Source of the DNA: Tulasnella sp. 424
Lineage: Eukaryota > Basidiomycota > Agaricomycetes > Cantharellales > Tulasnellaceae
Direction: 5' to 3'
NCBI GenBank assembly: GCA_019633425.1
Contig: WSUB01000135.1
Span: 52,910-116,909 of the forward strand
Length of the DNA stretch: 64,000 bases
Each line of letters begins with the position of its first letter. The first letter of the stretch is position 1. Position numbers and translations under genes: made by a program. This document shows positions 34,322 to 47,032 of this stretch, piece after piece. The notes beneath the pieces are model-generated. The model did no database searches. It saw nothing but the letters and a program-made list of their open reading frames with translations, and was not told the origin of the DNA.

Positions 34322-36072
34322 ATGTTCTCTCATCTGTTCAAGGCTGTCATCGTAGGGCTCAGCATGCTCGAAGCCGCTCATGTCGTGGAGGCTAGCCCTA
34401 CACCCTCCAGCGACTCTCTTCTGAGTGGAAAGTATACCATAAAGCACACCAATCCACTTATCTGGTACCATGGCCGGTGGACAGACGAACCCAGCACCTG
34501 GTGGTAGGCCTACCCGCTCGCGCTTCTCTCCCCCGAGTGCCTTTCGGCTGAACCGAGATCTTCTTCTCTTAGGACTGGAACAGGATTCAAACTCAACGTT
34601 TTGGGACTGTCTTCCCTTACTCTCAACATTGGCCCTGTTACAACGAGCCCGTATGCCGCCGTTGGGATCTCGGTGGACTACGAGTCTTTCCGGACTGTTA
34701 ATATTTCCGCCGGAGCCAATACCCTGCCCTTGAACCTACCCAAAAGTACCTCGATCATTCCCAAGACCCATGTTGTCAGGATTGCTACCGAGGGCTGGCA
34801 AAACAACCGGATCGAGCTCGACAGTATCACGCTCAACCAGGTAATACGCTTAGGCTCGATACCCGAGGTCTCCCGCTAACGGAATGGTCTCCAGGGCGCT
34901 CTCTTGCTCCCATATAAGCCCTCTAAGCTTTCCTTCCAATTCATCGGAGACTCATTGACTGCTGTGAGTTAGGCCCCTGAGAACCCGCGATTACTTGCTC
35001 ACTCGCTACTTAACAGGGACAATACGACGCTCGTGGTCAGTAATGTCTGATAGATAGCAAGCGTCCGCGTACCTTACTATGGTGTTCAGGTGTTGTTGAT
35101 ACTTGGGCCTTCCTCACCGGAGAGGCGTTCAAGGCCGAGCACCGAATCAACGCCCAACCCGGTGCTTGCTTGACTGTAAGCCTGGACTAAGAGATCTCCT
35201 CACGTATGGCGCTGAAGTGCTTCGTTGGTTAGGATCAACTCTGCTGGGGCAATTATCACGGTGTTTCCTACCAATATTTCCGGTGAGGCCGACCGCCCCT
35301 GCTTCGATGCCCCTTCTCTGATCTTGAGCGAGACATCAGGACTGAAGACACCGGATACTACTACACTACCGACCACAACTACACCACGGCATGGGATTTC
35401 AAAAAGGATATCCCCCCGACCCACGTCTTCATTCATATCGGGTATGTCAACCGGTGAAGCGGACGATTCAGACTGCGCACATTGACCACTTCCTCCATAG
35501 CGCGAATGATAATGCCTACAATATCACCAATGACGCGTTTAAAGCCGTATGATATCATTTACAGACGTGCACGCATACCATATCTGACAGCCCTCACGTC
35601 CAGACATATCTGGGTTTCTTGGAAAAGCTTCGACGACTGTACCCTACCCAGCCAATCTTCATTCTGAGCCCTTGGGGATGGCCCAGTGCCGACGGCAGTG
35701 TTTATTACTACTATCAAGGCGTCTACCAGGATGTTGTTGATACGAGGTCCGTTTTTCTCCCATGCCATCTAGCATGGAAGAGCTGTGCACTGACTATTCA
35801 CTCGTTTCACAGGAAAGCAGCGGGTGACAAGAACATTTTCTTAGTCGACACCACCGGGTGGATCAGATATCAGGACATCTTCCCAGAGTACGTGGCCCTG
35901 GTGATCGCATTTGGCTGTGCATCTCACTTGCTGAATGGGGTCTCTTGATAGCAACTCTCATCCCACCCCAGCTGGTCATCAACATTTGGCAGACGAAATG
36001 ATTGCTTGGTTGGAGAATTGGGGGCTTAAGCCGCAGAAATCCTGGGCTACGCTACCCTCCGGCAGCAATTAG
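34322..36072 (+). CDS. secreted SGNH-hydrolase-type carbohydrate esterase
   Basis: A multi-exon gene for a secreted esterase. The N-terminus has a signal peptide (MFSHLFKAVIVGLSMLEAAH). A beta-sandwich-like domain follows (NPLIWYHGRWTDEPSTWW, then KLNVLGLSSLTLNIGPV, WQNNRIELDSITLNQ). The SGNH catalytic domain shows block I FIGDSLTAGQYD (nucleophile Ser), a Gly/Asn block (WGNYHGVSYQYF), block III IGANDNAYN (oxyanion Asn) and block V DNSHPTPAGHQHLAD (Asp and His). The beta-sandwich plus SGNH order is that of CE2-like acetyl esterases acting on plant polysaccharides; the exact substrate is inferred. All introns are 50-70 nt and in phase to the TAG at 36070-36072. A degradative role fits the glucoamylase at the other end of the window. 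Confidence 0.85.
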
Positions 36073-36162
36073 GACTTGGACCATCGTAGCAAAACACTCC
36101 ATGTATCGATTGCCGGAGTTGCGGTCGGGTTGATACATACAAGCGGGTATAAAACAATGGAA

Positions 36163-37006
36163 TCACTCTTGCTTAATAGGCTCCTGAGGTGTTGCCTCTT
36201 CAGCTGTTTCACATGAATACGTGCGGTGAGCTCAGTACCCAGAATGGTCAACTTGTTGCAGTGCCACGTACCAGTATCGTACAAGTCTCGAACGACCCGT
36301 TCCAACATGGTAATCACACGTTTACATGCCATCTGCCAAGCGCCGCAGCTCACAGATCCTAAGTCCTCGGAATCAATATCCCCCGTGCCGCAAGCTATAG
36401 AGGAACCCTGACGTGCGACTTACCTGCCGGAGCAAAAGGAAGACTGAGCCACCAGGTAAATGGCCCGAACCAGCCCTTAGGTAAATAAAAGACTGGAGTT
36501 TTCCTGTACCACCACCCGAGGACCATCTGGGCCCCAGTGGTAAATATCCAAATCGCGGTGTGGAATTTGATAGAAAACGCGGTCTTGGTCGAGCCTAATT
36601 CAGAGTCTACATACCGAGGAGGAGCGTAGCGAGCAATTGAGGTCCAGTCAGCAAGGAATAGATGCACCACACCGACCGAAAGACTTACTGAGCTTCTCCA
36701 GATCGGCCAGCTCTTTGTCAATCTTCCGTCTCAATTTCGCCCATTTGGCGAATTGATCTTGAGCGCTGGTCTCGAGCAGCTCTTTTTTGGTATTTAATAT
36801 TGATGTCTTAAGAGAACGTTGCTGGGCGACTTTAGCACCATTGAAGAGACGTTGATACAGTGCATAAGCCTGAGGAGGGTGGTAAGCCAATGTCGTCACA
36901 GATGTCTAGGAGCGCAACGTACCAAATCTAAGAGTACAGACTGGCCAATCCATGATATTGCCTGAGTGAGCAATACCAGGAGGAATATCGTGAGGATCAA
37001 GTCCAT
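36163..37006 (-). CDS. GET1: GET complex subunit Get1 (WRB homologue)
   Basis: ER membrane receptor subunit that, with Get2, accepts tail-anchored proteins from Get3 and inserts them. Start at 37006 gives [20 protein letters not shown] (first helix). After an intron the cytosolic coiled coil follows ([40 protein letters not shown]), which is the Get3-docking hairpin. The second and third helices follow ([50 protein letters not shown]). I end the gene at 36163: a 68 nt intron starting GTACGT joins [11 protein letters not shown] to [13 protein letters not shown]. Reading through that donor instead would add about 50 unrelated residues. Confidence 0.9.
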
Positions 37007-37207
37007 GGGGACTGAAGGGAATGCTGCTGGCGGGAGGATCGTGCCAGATTTTGGGTTAGACTAAAGGCCTGTGTAACACGCGTGCGTGTGACACAACAAG
37101 TGTCAACTCTGTCACGCCTCATGGCGCCCGACCGACTGTGCCGCCGCGCGACAACGTGGACAACGTAAAATAGGTAATTCCAATCACTTGAACAGTACAT
37201 AACGAGG

Positions 37208-39779
37208 TTAAGAGCCTCTGATCAATGCAGCCGCTTCTTTGGTTCCAACCAGTCTTTCCAATGCCATTGCATCGTACTTGGAGAACAAGACCTTGCAGGT
37301 CACCTCCGAAGGTTCTACGTCCTTCTTGAAGAAAGGATACGTCAACAGTTCGGAGTAGAAGTTCGCGTGATCGGGAGGTCCGTAAAATATAACGTTCAAG
37401 ATGCCTTTTATCCTATATCTGCAAGTTTGTCGAACAATTTATCAGCCCTCCCTTTGCAAATTCGGGACATCCTCATTGGGACGGACCTTCGGAAGAAGTG
37501 GAAACGCTCGGTGATGACCAGGAATGCCTTTTGTCCTTTCATAAACTGGGCTCTTGCTCTATCGATCTCAGACTTGGAAGATTCCCTAAACGATGCGACA
37601 GCAGTGTATAGTGAGCGACTCTATATAGCACTCTTCCTGTATTAATCTGGAACTCACTCTGAGATGAACGCGACCGAGACACTGGCATTTTGCTTCATCC
37701 AATTTCGTACTCGTATAAAGTCGAAGTAAGAAGGAATGAAGAGGAGCGTATTAGCGCTCAAGACAGCCGACTTCTTGAGCGAAGGGAAGAACTGATGATC
37801 CGTCAAGCATGGTTAGACTTGCTTTTTTTCCCAGGAGCAACGGGTACATACCTCTTTTGTGAAGTATTCGAAACGTGCATCGGCTTCATCCCTTCCGTTG
37901 GTGCATTCAAACTTGACAAAGTTCTGTTCAGAGGACCGCCCACTTAGCACCCCATCGTTTTCACTGTCGCCAGAAGAACGCAGCTCACCTGCTTAATGCC
38001 CTCGGGGATATCGACTCCGGACCATCTCCTCTCGAACCGAACCTTCCCTGCTATGTTTCGGAAATTATCGTTGAAAAGTGCACGGATTTGAGGTGTTTCG
38101 TAGGAAGAGATGAGAATGTTCTGTCGCAGGTGACGAGCGTGTCCGTCCAAGAACCAGCTCTTGACTCGACTGAAGTCCGTGTCGCGAGGATCCCTGGGAA
38201 GATTGTTCAAATGCTCAAAGACAAACTAGTGATAAGGGACAAGCGGTCAGAAAAGCTCTAACGCATGGGAAAGCCAGTCTCACTTGTAAGTGGGTCCAAT
38301 TTTGCATTGTCATCACGTCTGCTTGATCAATGACCAGGATCTCGATGGATGAAAGGAAGTCAGAGTTGCTGGAGAAACCCTAGACAGTGAGCGTTCTTGA
38401 GTTCCAAGCTTTCGTAGCGGTGACGTACCCTTCCCGCTCAATGGCCAAACGGAGGCCCAGCGGGCTAGCCACAATCAAATCGCTCCCATAAAACGTCTCG
38501 AACAGTTTCAATACCTTCTTCATCACCCGTATTCCCGCTCTGAAGTTGTCGTCGATGTTGCCCTTGAATGTATGAACATGGTCTGGCGGGTAAATCCCCA
38601 TTCCCTCCGCCTCCGCAAGCTTGTCCACGGTGCCCTCGGGCAACGAGAACTCGGAGATAAATCGCTCCCGGTTAGCTACTTCAGTTTTGCTGTTACTTTG
38701 CCCTGTGAAGTGCGACATGTACGATGTGATCCATCTTAGAGCCGAGTTTCGGAATGGAACTATGACGAGTGTAGAGGGACGAGTGAAGCCTTGATCCTGT
38801 ATGGAATCGGGTGACGGAGGGTCACTTCCAGTCTTGCTAGCCTGAGCTTGTCGCGCATTGTTGGAGGCAATGATCGCCTGCCGCCTAAGACAAGACGAAA
38901 CAATTCTCTTGAACAGACTGCAGAGGAAAGGCTGAGCGAATGGAGGTCTACGTACTTCCAGACGTGGTTGACAAGATGAAGAGTAACAGCGTCCCTCAGT
39001 GCCGATTGTTCTTCTCCATCTGAAGCCGAAATGTAGCTGTGGTGTACGTCGCGACAGCTCAGCAGTTCGGGGAGCAACACTCCCTGCAGCTTCTGAAGGT
39101 CTGAAATATGGACATATGAGTACAATGGCATGAAGTTTTAGACGACATAGTGCTTACGCTCAGGGAGCTTTTCGGACCGTGTATGAAATGGCTCCCATAA
39201 CTTATTCAGGATCTCCGCCGAAGGTTCCACCGGTGGTGTTACGACTGCATCCTGAATGACACCCTCTCGATCTTCCAAGGTAGAGAGAACGGTGGTTCTC
39301 CCTGGCCCGGAGCTCTTTTCATCGACTTTCCATCTAACTCGACTGTGCTCCCCGGGGGGTGCTATCGCTTCCAGTGTTCGGTTCGTCAGCAAACTCGACT
39401 TGTTGCCAAAGTGCGACCGAGACCAGTTTTCCAGGTCGCCGACTTCGATGTCATTTGGTGCATTTCCGCCCTCATTGTCTTCATTTTCATCGTCATCTAT
39501 CACTTCCTCCTCGACCGTTGTTTCTGTTGTGGTGATGGTCTCTTCAACAGTGACCTCGGACCGTTTTCGGTTGAGCTTGATGACACTGGTCGTTTCAGTC
39601 TCTTCTATTTGCCGTAGCCGTTTCCTGGGCCTTGCAGCATCCACGTTCAAAAGAGCGAGGAGTTTCGCAGTTGTAATGCTGGCCTCTGTCATGATTGGCG
39701 AGAAGATGAAAATTCTAGAGGGACGGCACTCGGCGTTTGGCGTTAAGTCCGACTCCTCCACACCCAACCCGAACTTCAT
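37208..39779 (-). CDS. UTP25: U3 snoRNA-associated protein Utp25 (Def homologue)
   Basis: Nucleolar protein of the small-subunit processome, needed for 18S rRNA maturation; a helicase-like fold that has lost working ATPase motifs. N-terminus is acidic (VIDDDENEDNEGG). The core shows LVIVPFRNSALRWI, FRAGIRVMKKVLKLFETFYG, SDLIVASPLGLRLAI, SIEILVIDQADVMTMQNW (where DEAD helicases have DExD), DFSRVKSWFLDGHARHLRQN and ILISSYETPQIRALFNDNFR. The C-terminal half has GVMFYIPSYFDFIRVRNWMK and VIFYGPPDHANFYSELL. Introns are short and numerous. A second in-frame Met at about 39,692 (MTEASITTAKL) is an alternative start. It shares an upstream region with the divergent gene at 40,366 and lies close to another ribosome biogenesis gene, RRP12. 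Confidence 0.92.
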
Positions 39780-40365
39780 CTCATGTCCGCCAGCTGCTGG
39801 GAATTCGCCACTGAGTGTTCGGATTACTTATAATTTGCGGTAGCGGGGATTACCGTAACGAGCGCTCTACAGGAAGCGAGACTACGCGGCAACGGGGTCG
39901 AGATTGGGAAACACCTGATTCCACGGCCCGGTGGACTCTTTCAGCCCCTCAGGTGCATAGACGAAGGTACAGCTTCACCTGAGTTGAGTTATTTCTGCTT
40001 GTAGTCCGCAATTTATGACTTCCGCGAGAACCCTTCTTGCTAAGAAGGTGGCTCGGCATGGCAATTCCACCTTTACGGGAACGTCGTTTGCCAGAGCGCC
40101 AAGATTCGGAAGTAGCTCCGAGCTCTCCTGAATGTCAAGGTGACGTGCATGCCATCTCCACCCAATTCTGTCACTACCGCTAGTCGGATGTCAGCTTAGC
40201 ACGTTATTGGCCTTATGGGAAGTCGCTTTCCTCCCAACGCACCGTATAAGAGGAGGGGGTTCAATCGGGAATCTGGCCAACCAACCAACTCTTCCCAGCT
40301 CAATCTCCCTTCTCATCGTCCTCATTTGTTAGCTCTCAAATTTTAATATCTTTCACCTCTTCAAA
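39780..40365. other. divergent promoter region
   Basis: Lies between UTP25 (minus) and a conserved hypothetical gene (plus). A TATA-like TATAAGA at 40245-40251 is about 115 bp upstream of the plus-strand start. No gene seen inside. Confidence 0.45.
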
Positions 40366-41146
40366 ATGTCCACCGATAAGTTCTCAGCCAACGAAACCTC
40401 CTTCTCTGTACGTCTTCCCTCGATTCTTGCTGGACTGCTATCGTTGACCTACCGTCCTACCATAGTTTGAATGGCCTCCATGCATTACTGGTTTGGAACG
40501 CATTGCGCTGACAGCTAAAGGCGACCTTCAACGTACACTCAGGTACTTCCGTCCATCGCTATCTCCTCGGCTGCTCACTGATTATACGAACCTTCCCATA
40601 GCGCGTACTTCAGCAAGCCAATCAAGGTCGAACGCGTCTGGGAACATCCTCAATCTGGTCCGGTTTCTTCGGCGACTCCAGAGACTCCAGTCACTCAGGT
40701 CCGTCAGGTCAACCTCCTTTGTGAAGGTCAAGTAGTGTAAGCATGCTCCTCATGACACAAATTTCGACTATGCTGACTAAGTCAAACCTTTTAGCTGTGT
40801 CTGCGTCTCGACCATCAAGATGTCCAACACATACACTGCTGGTCTCTTTTTGGAGGAACACGTTGCAATCGGGCAGATGTACCGAACATTAGGTCGAACT
40901 CCAACCTTCACACTCACGAACATAGGAGTCGAAGGTCCCAAAGGCGGAGTCCAACAGCTGTGGAGAGAGTACACCCTGTCCGCCGACGGCTTCGAATGCC
41001 AGATCAAAGAGACATTCCCCGACCGAAGAATGTTCCGCAGCGACTACTGTGCCAAGAAGCTCCTCCGCATTGTAGAAAAGATCGAGGAGGAAGACGAAGC
41101 TGCTTATACTGCGGGAAAGAGCCCCAAGATCGGCGTGAAGGCATGA
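40366..41146 (+). CDS. conserved fungal hypothetical protein
   Basis: Four exons. Start MSTDKFSANETSFS, joined to FEWPPCITGLERIALTAKGD, LQRTL, then AYFSKPIKVERVWEHPQ, VRQVNLLCEGQ and the last exon (VCVCVSTIKMSNTYTAGLFL, EEHVAIGQMYRTLGRTPTFT, LWREYTLSADGFECQIKETF). About 180 residues, no signal peptide or membrane helix. The pattern ERIALTAxGDLQR...AYF and the late IGQMYR...FECxIxE is one I associate with a widespread basidiomycete family of unknown function, with a possible resemblance to the chorismate-lyase (UbiC-like) fold. Function is not established. Confidence 0.8.
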
Positions 41147-41307
41147 CGTCCGTCTCCTTTTCGCTTCCGTACTGCCTCAGCTTACCAACCTCTCTCACCT
41201 AACTACAGCGGTTCTTGTGCACTCGAATTCCTTTCTGCTCATGATCCCGTAATTCAACACTATTACTACCTAATTCATTTAGATAATATGCTAATCTAAG
41301 AAACCGA

Positions 41308-44300
41308 TCACCGGCGGCCTGTGATACTGTATTTAATATGAGCTCCTTTCTTCTTTCCGGCCATTTCCCGAAGGCTGAGGTAGGCAAACGGATCCTGCTG
41401 TCCAGGTCTCTTGATGTCACCCCCAGCTTTCTGTTTAAGTCAAATGCATAAGTCGGGTAAACAGGAAGAGGTCATGCAAGCCTTACCTTAGCCTTGAACT
41501 CCCTGCCCAACTTGACAACGCGAGATTTCCTGGACCTCTTTTCTTTCTCTCCGGTTTCTTCAACCTCGTCGTCTCCATCGTCGGTGTCCATAGCTCTCCG
41601 CTTCTTGGTGTTTTTGTGGAACTTCACTGCGCCAGTTGCGGTCCGCGTGAACCCGTCGACCGAGACCATCTGATCCATATACGCCTGGCCTGCCACGTCA
41701 TCTCCAGCGTCCTCCTCACCCTCTTCAGCCACTTGATTCTGGGCATCTTCGTCCTCGACAATCATCTTTCCATTTTCTTCGTCCTTCTTGAAATGCGCGG
41801 CGTCCTGGCCAGGTTTGCGGCGTTTCACTCCGGTCGCAGCTGTTTTCATAAGTAGTCAATCACAGCTGGCGAGCCCATAACATTAGTCGAACGTACTAGA
41901 AATATGCGCTGTGGTGCCATGCATGAGATCCAGAGGAACGTCGTCATCCACCCGAATGCGTGGTTCCCTCTGCTTGGCTTTGGTAGCAGCCGAGGACACT
42001 CCGTTCTTGTTCTTCCGACGTTGTCCGGCTTCACTTTCACCGTCGCTGGAATCGCTATCACTACCGTAAAGAACGTCCTCAAATGCGTTACCGGTGGATA
42101 CCCTTGGCTGAGGCTAAGGATAGGCCCGATCGGCCAGCGTTAGGACTAGCCGGTCGAAAGTGCATGCATGGGCGTACCTCATCGCTCTCGCCTTCCTCCT
42201 CGGCCTGCTTCGCTTTCGCGAGTTTCTTCTTTCTCGCTTTCTCCGATCGTTTTCGGACGTAGGTAAGGACAGCGGCGTTGTCATTGCCGCTGCTAGCCTC
42301 CCAAACAGGTTCGAAGCCATAGCGTTTAATCATCTGGCTGAAGACTCGGAGTACCAATGTCTTGAATGGATTTTTCTTGTCGTGGGTCCAGGCGAGTAAG
42401 GCAGGCACCAGCTTTGCAAGATGAGGGACGACGGCAGAAGGCGGGAGAGATGATATGGCGACCTTAAAGTACCCTAGGGCAGATTTTACGATCTCTCGAT
42501 TGGTCGAGGCAAGGAAGACTAGGACGGTAGACGTAATTTCGGACTGCATCTCAGATGAGACAGAGTCTAAGGGAAAGCGCCAAAGTTTAGTACTTGAACC
42601 CATTGCAAGTATCAAACCGCGAACCTTTGAACTCGAACAAGATCCTCGTCACCGCCGTCACCGCCGCGCTGATCATGTGCGGCGATTTACCAGCCATCCC
42701 AGATGCCGCAAGCTTGAGATACGCTTCAATGGTCGCTCGACCTAAGCATTCGCAACCTCAGGTTAGGACACTATACCAGCGCAACGTAGTGCTGGCTTAC
42801 CAGCTTCGCCCTCGTCCATTTTCTGCGAGTCCACTGCAGGTATCAATGAGCCGCCTGCTTTGATTTTTTCTCCCATCTCGACCAGGCAGTCAAATGCTTC
42901 ACTCCGTGCTTTCTCGTTGAATTCTTTTGTAGCAAGGACAACTTCGGGAAGCACAAGTGGGATGTGGAAGAGGGACGCTTGGGGCATCAATTTAATCACC
43001 TCCCTCAAGAACCGCAGACGATCCTGGATGGTTATGCGGTTGTTAGGTGTCTGATCGAGACGGCCCAATAAACGAATGCTCACATGTTTTGCACCCGACA
43101 GCGATCGCTGGCCAGCAGACTCCAGTCTTTCAAGCACGCGGTTAAAATCTTCCGGGAGCGCTCCTCTCAGTCCTTTCCCGGAGGAAACGATGTTAGAGAG
43201 AATGCGATAGGATTTCTTTTGAGTGGTCGTATCCGAGTTTTCCAGGAGAGATGTGTCGGCCGCCAATACGTAGCCAAGCAGCTCCTGAGCAGTCGAAGGT
43301 TGGACGAGGGGAATCATAATGTTGACCAGATCCAACATGGTGTGGCAATTGGAAAGCGATGCAGGGGTGGGCGGGGACACTAACAGGGTGTCGCGCAATA
43401 ACGAAGCGACTTTGTTGTATGTTGTAAGAATTTCCTAATTGGAGAATGCGATCAGCTTAACGCATGTCTAGCCGGTCAAGTTGATGAAGGATATATACCT
43501 CGGACGACGCGATGCTCAACCATAGGAAAATTACCTCTCCAACGACGTCGCGTTTGTCCACTGGCACATCGCTGTAAACGTTGAACAAAACTGATAGCAT
43601 ATCCCCAGCCATTTGTTTCAGCACACCCAGACTCTCGGCGGCGTGGGCGGATGAGATCCCAAACGTCGACTCCATCTGCTCTGCAGGGATAGCAGACGTA
43701 GCCAGCGTCTTTGTGGTTTGGACGAGACTCCTTAGTCCGGTAAACACCTGAGGACGCAGTGTTGTTTGGTTGTACAGCACGTTCGTGAGGAGCTGGGCAA
43801 ATGTTGGGTCGAATGCCTGAGAAACGGGCCATGAATAATATGGTTCACGATATTTGCTTCAATTCGAGCATTCTCAAGAATAACTTACTGCAGGAACATC
43901 GACGCAGGCTTCGCAGTATCCCTTGAAGCACGACCAGACTTGCTCGATACAGGCTTCCCAGATCTTCACTTCGACCATTTTCCCCGCATTCTCGGCTTGT
44001 GAGCGTAGTTCAAACAGGCTTTCGGATAGTGGAACGAAGTAGTCGATGAAATGTTGAAGAGACGTGTTTGTGATATGTTCGATGAGGAGCGGAAGAAGGT
44101 ACGCGCGGCCTCGTCCGTCTACGGAAGTTGCCAAGTCCCTGAACCAAGGAACGAATTTTAGCGTCAAGTCCTCCCGACCAAAAAAACTCGAGAATACGTA
44201 CGAGGGCAACAAGTTCAATGGAAGGATCTCCAAGAACGCCCCAGGTCCCATCACCTTGATGGCTGACCCAATCACATCATCCGCTCGTTCGCCGAACTCG

Positions 44301-45754
44301 AATTGTGGGGAACCGCGAAGGTCCCCAATCTGCTTGATGATGTCACTTAGCAGAATCTCGGCCGCCGTCATGGGCCTCGGGTCGTAACTTGAGGGGATAG
44401 AGGTGCGTTGTCGAAGGCGCAGAATAAGTCGAGAAAGGACGGAAAGGATATGAGGGACGGCGTCCATGTACGGCAATGAATCCAGTGATTGAGTAAGTTC
44501 GACTATGATTGAGCCCAACGTTGTTTTTGCTGCATCTTCTTCCCCGCCCATTAATGCAGCTTGGACCGCATGGTTGATGGTGGAAGTGTTTATGCAGTAC
44601 CGGCACATCGCTCCAAGAGCTTTTTCTGCTGCAACCCGGGTGGATGCGCGCTCTGCTTTCAGCCAGACCCAAGTTTCGCCCCAAATTATTTTCAACGCGT
44701 CCGAGCATCCGTCGGGGTCTGATCGACCGTATGCGACCATGGCGTTTTCAACTACTTCTAACCAGGCTTCCGGTACCCTAGGGACGACTTCCGGTGGTGG
44801 GGACTGGATGACGGTCTGGACGATTATTGGCACTGAAACCGCTGCAGACGAGAACTTCGGCGCCTTGAGGAGCGCAGTAAGGACGTTAAAGGCTTGAGCT
44901 GTGAGCAGCGGGGATGAAAGTCTGGGAAGTTTGAGGACAACAGTAACAAGGCTTGAGAGATGCTACCGTCCAAGTAAAACCAAGATTAGTCTCAGACCCT
45001 TGCCGGAGGACGCTATCGAACTCACATCCTCGGGCCAAACGTCCGAGATAGAAAGAAGTAGTCCACAACACCATACTCCAGTATCCACGGCTCCGTCTAT
45101 CTTCTTGCTGATGGATCGGTTTTCTACTGCTTCCAAAACCCCCAGGATGTAATTCGCCGTCTGTTCAATATACGGATGGCGAACCATGGGGGTTGGTGGA
45201 GACCCTAGAATCTCCTTCAGAGCATCCTGAGCTTTCCTCCGTACTTTTTGACGCGTATCTAACGCGAGTTCCAGGATGGAGACGAACGACTGCCTCAGCC
45301 GTGGCGTAGAAAACTGGGCGGCCTCGAGGTGAGGGAAGACTGAGGCGAACACGGCGATGAGGTGACTTAGGGGAGCTGGTTGCGATGCGAGAGTAGGGAA
45401 AAGTGGCACTAGGGTATCGAGCAGTGGATTCAAATGAGAGCGGAGGACGGTCGTTGGGACGGTCGGTAGGACGACCGCCAGAAGATAGAGAGTGGCCGGA
45501 ATGATTGCCCCTTCAGAAAAGCTTGCTTCACTAAGATTCGGCTCCCTCTTGATCGCGCCATCTAACGTGGTGAACAGAGCTGCAAAGTATGCCACTGGCG
45601 TTCGTTGTGTTGCCTGCTGGGCGAGCGTTGACTCGAGGGCGTTTAGCAGGACGGCTTGAGCCTTTTGAGAAGGCACGCCGCTGTCCATGTTGCATCTTAT
45701 TTTATCGAGCTGGGCTTCGAGCTCTTGGGAAGTTGGCGAGGAGGATGAGGCCAT
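41308..45754 (-). CDS. RRP12: ribosomal RNA-processing protein 12
   Basis: Large HEAT-repeat protein of nucleolus and nucleus, required for pre-rRNA processing and nuclear export of both ribosomal subunits. Start at 45754 gives MASSSSPTSQELEAQLDKIR. Helical repeats run through the protein (for example ATLYLLAVVLPTVPTTVLRS, HLIAVFASVFPHLEAAQFST, FETL-type HEAT units, LTYVRKRSEKARKKKLAKAK). The acidic and basic C-terminal tail (AYMDQMVSVDGFTRTATGAV, SRKSRVVKLGREFKAK) is spliced to KAGGDIKRPGQQDPFAYLSL, the characteristic Rrp12 ending, then a Lys-rich terminus and TGA at 41308-41310. About 1,200 residues over roughly a dozen exons. Its neighbour UTP25 works in the same pathway. Confidence 0.92.
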
Positions 45755-45939
45755 TGGCGGCTACAAGGGAACGGAAGATCGGGAAATTTGAAGCTTTGTG
45801 GCGTCTTACGCAAACTGCGACAAGCACACCTAAGCTATCGAATGGTCCCAAGTCGACCTCCCATGGACTTCACTCAGCAGGGCAGAGACTAGCCACGAAT
45901 TAAATATATTCAAGAGACGAAATCAAATCAAACACATAC
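45755..45939. other. RRP12 upstream spacer
   Basis: Fewer than 190 bp separate the RRP12 start from the dispersed repeat, so the RRP12 promoter may overlap the repeat. Confidence 0.35.
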
Positions 45940-46705
45940 AGGACCGCGGTTTAGCCACTCAGAAGAGTGTTACCAGGGCTCACCACGTGGAGGCCCGCGG
46001 CATCATAGAGCCCCAAAAAGAACAATGCCAAGAACACAGAAAAGGAAAGAAAGGAAATGAAACAGAAATATATGCGAGCAGGCAATAGTCATCGGGATAT
46101 GCGTTCGGTGGGGGATACCCGCGCACACCAAACATCCCGGCGAAGAACGGGGAGTCCGCAGCCTCTCAAGCCCTTGGCCAAAAGGCTTTACCCGTGGTTT
46201 TAAACTAAGGTTTCAGGGGCGAATTTCAAGCCGATCATGTTGCCTGGGTACCGAGCCCTTCGAGTCCCGCGTTAGGCCCAATTTTAGCACCATTACGTGC
46301 AACACCCGCGATCTCGGAGTCAGCTGAGTTAAACCTAAGCGTAGCCCGGCAACGGCTAAAAGGAAAGCTTCAGTAACTGTACAGACGACTGGGAACGCAG
46401 GCTCACTGACCAAGAAACCCAGGGACGCCACTGACCTGTGCCAGCTTGAAGGGCGGCCAGGTCTTGGTTGGTGTCGATGGTGGTTGGAGATTTGGAGGCG
46501 CGGCCAGGTCTTGGATGGTGTCGATGATGGTTGAAGTTTGGGAGGTTGAGCTGGCATTATATACCTTGCGGTGGAGGGCAAGGGGTGGTTCGGCAAGCGA
46601 GGGGATTGGCAACTGGGCTGACGCGGGTGTTGCGACGGGCTGACGGGAGCAAACGCATTCACGAGGATCCCGACCCGCAGTCAGTGACTCAACGGCCGGT
46701 TATCG
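45940..46705 (-). repeat. dispersed repeat family, copy 3 (reverse orientation)
   Basis: Reads on the minus strand. From its left end at 46,705: GATAACCGGCC, GCGTTTGCTCCCGTC, AAGGTATATAATGCC, an internal tandem duplication of about 50 bp (ACACCAWCCAAGACCTGGCC-type unit twice), the candidate splice pair, GAAATTCGCCCC, GGGTAAAGCC, GGCTGCGGACTCCCCGTTC and the hairpin at 45942-46000. Again divergent from an F-box gene (start 47,033). It is the best preserved copy together with copy 4. Confidence 0.7.
45942..46000 (-). other. nested hairpin, copy 3, shortened inner stem
   Basis: Outer CCGCGG arms (45944-45949 and 45995-46000) are kept. The inner stem is shorter (CACTC/GAGTG around TTCT) but still pairs despite a deletion of about 14 bases relative to copies 1 and 2. 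Confidence 0.5.
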
Positions 46706-47032
46706 ATATCCATCTGTATTGATTTTTCTGTTTATTTTGAAGGAGGGAATGACGTCAATTAGCCACCAATCTGTCAGGTGTGGCCGGCGACACCGGCCTG
46801 GCTCGTAGCTCGCCCAGGGATCCGACGTCATGAACCTTTGGTTTGAAACTTCCTGTAATTCGCATCTATTGTTCCGTGATGTCAATAAGAGTCATTGGAG
46901 GCGTTCGTCAGTTTGGCAATAGCGACGGAATAGAAATCGGAGTTGTCACGTGAGCGTGTTCTAAAACGGGAAAAGCATCCCCCCAAGTGTCGTTTCCTTT
47001 CCCCGTCCTTTCTTTCCACTACGCCCACCGAC
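46706..47032. other. promoter region of intact F-box gene
   Basis: Between the dispersed repeat and the F-box gene; no other gene or clear motif seen. Confidence 0.35.

Noticed and set aside
39256..39843. 195-codon plus-strand frame rich in Ser/Val inside UTP25
   Set aside because: Antisense shadow of the acidic first exon of UTP25, which has clear family homology.
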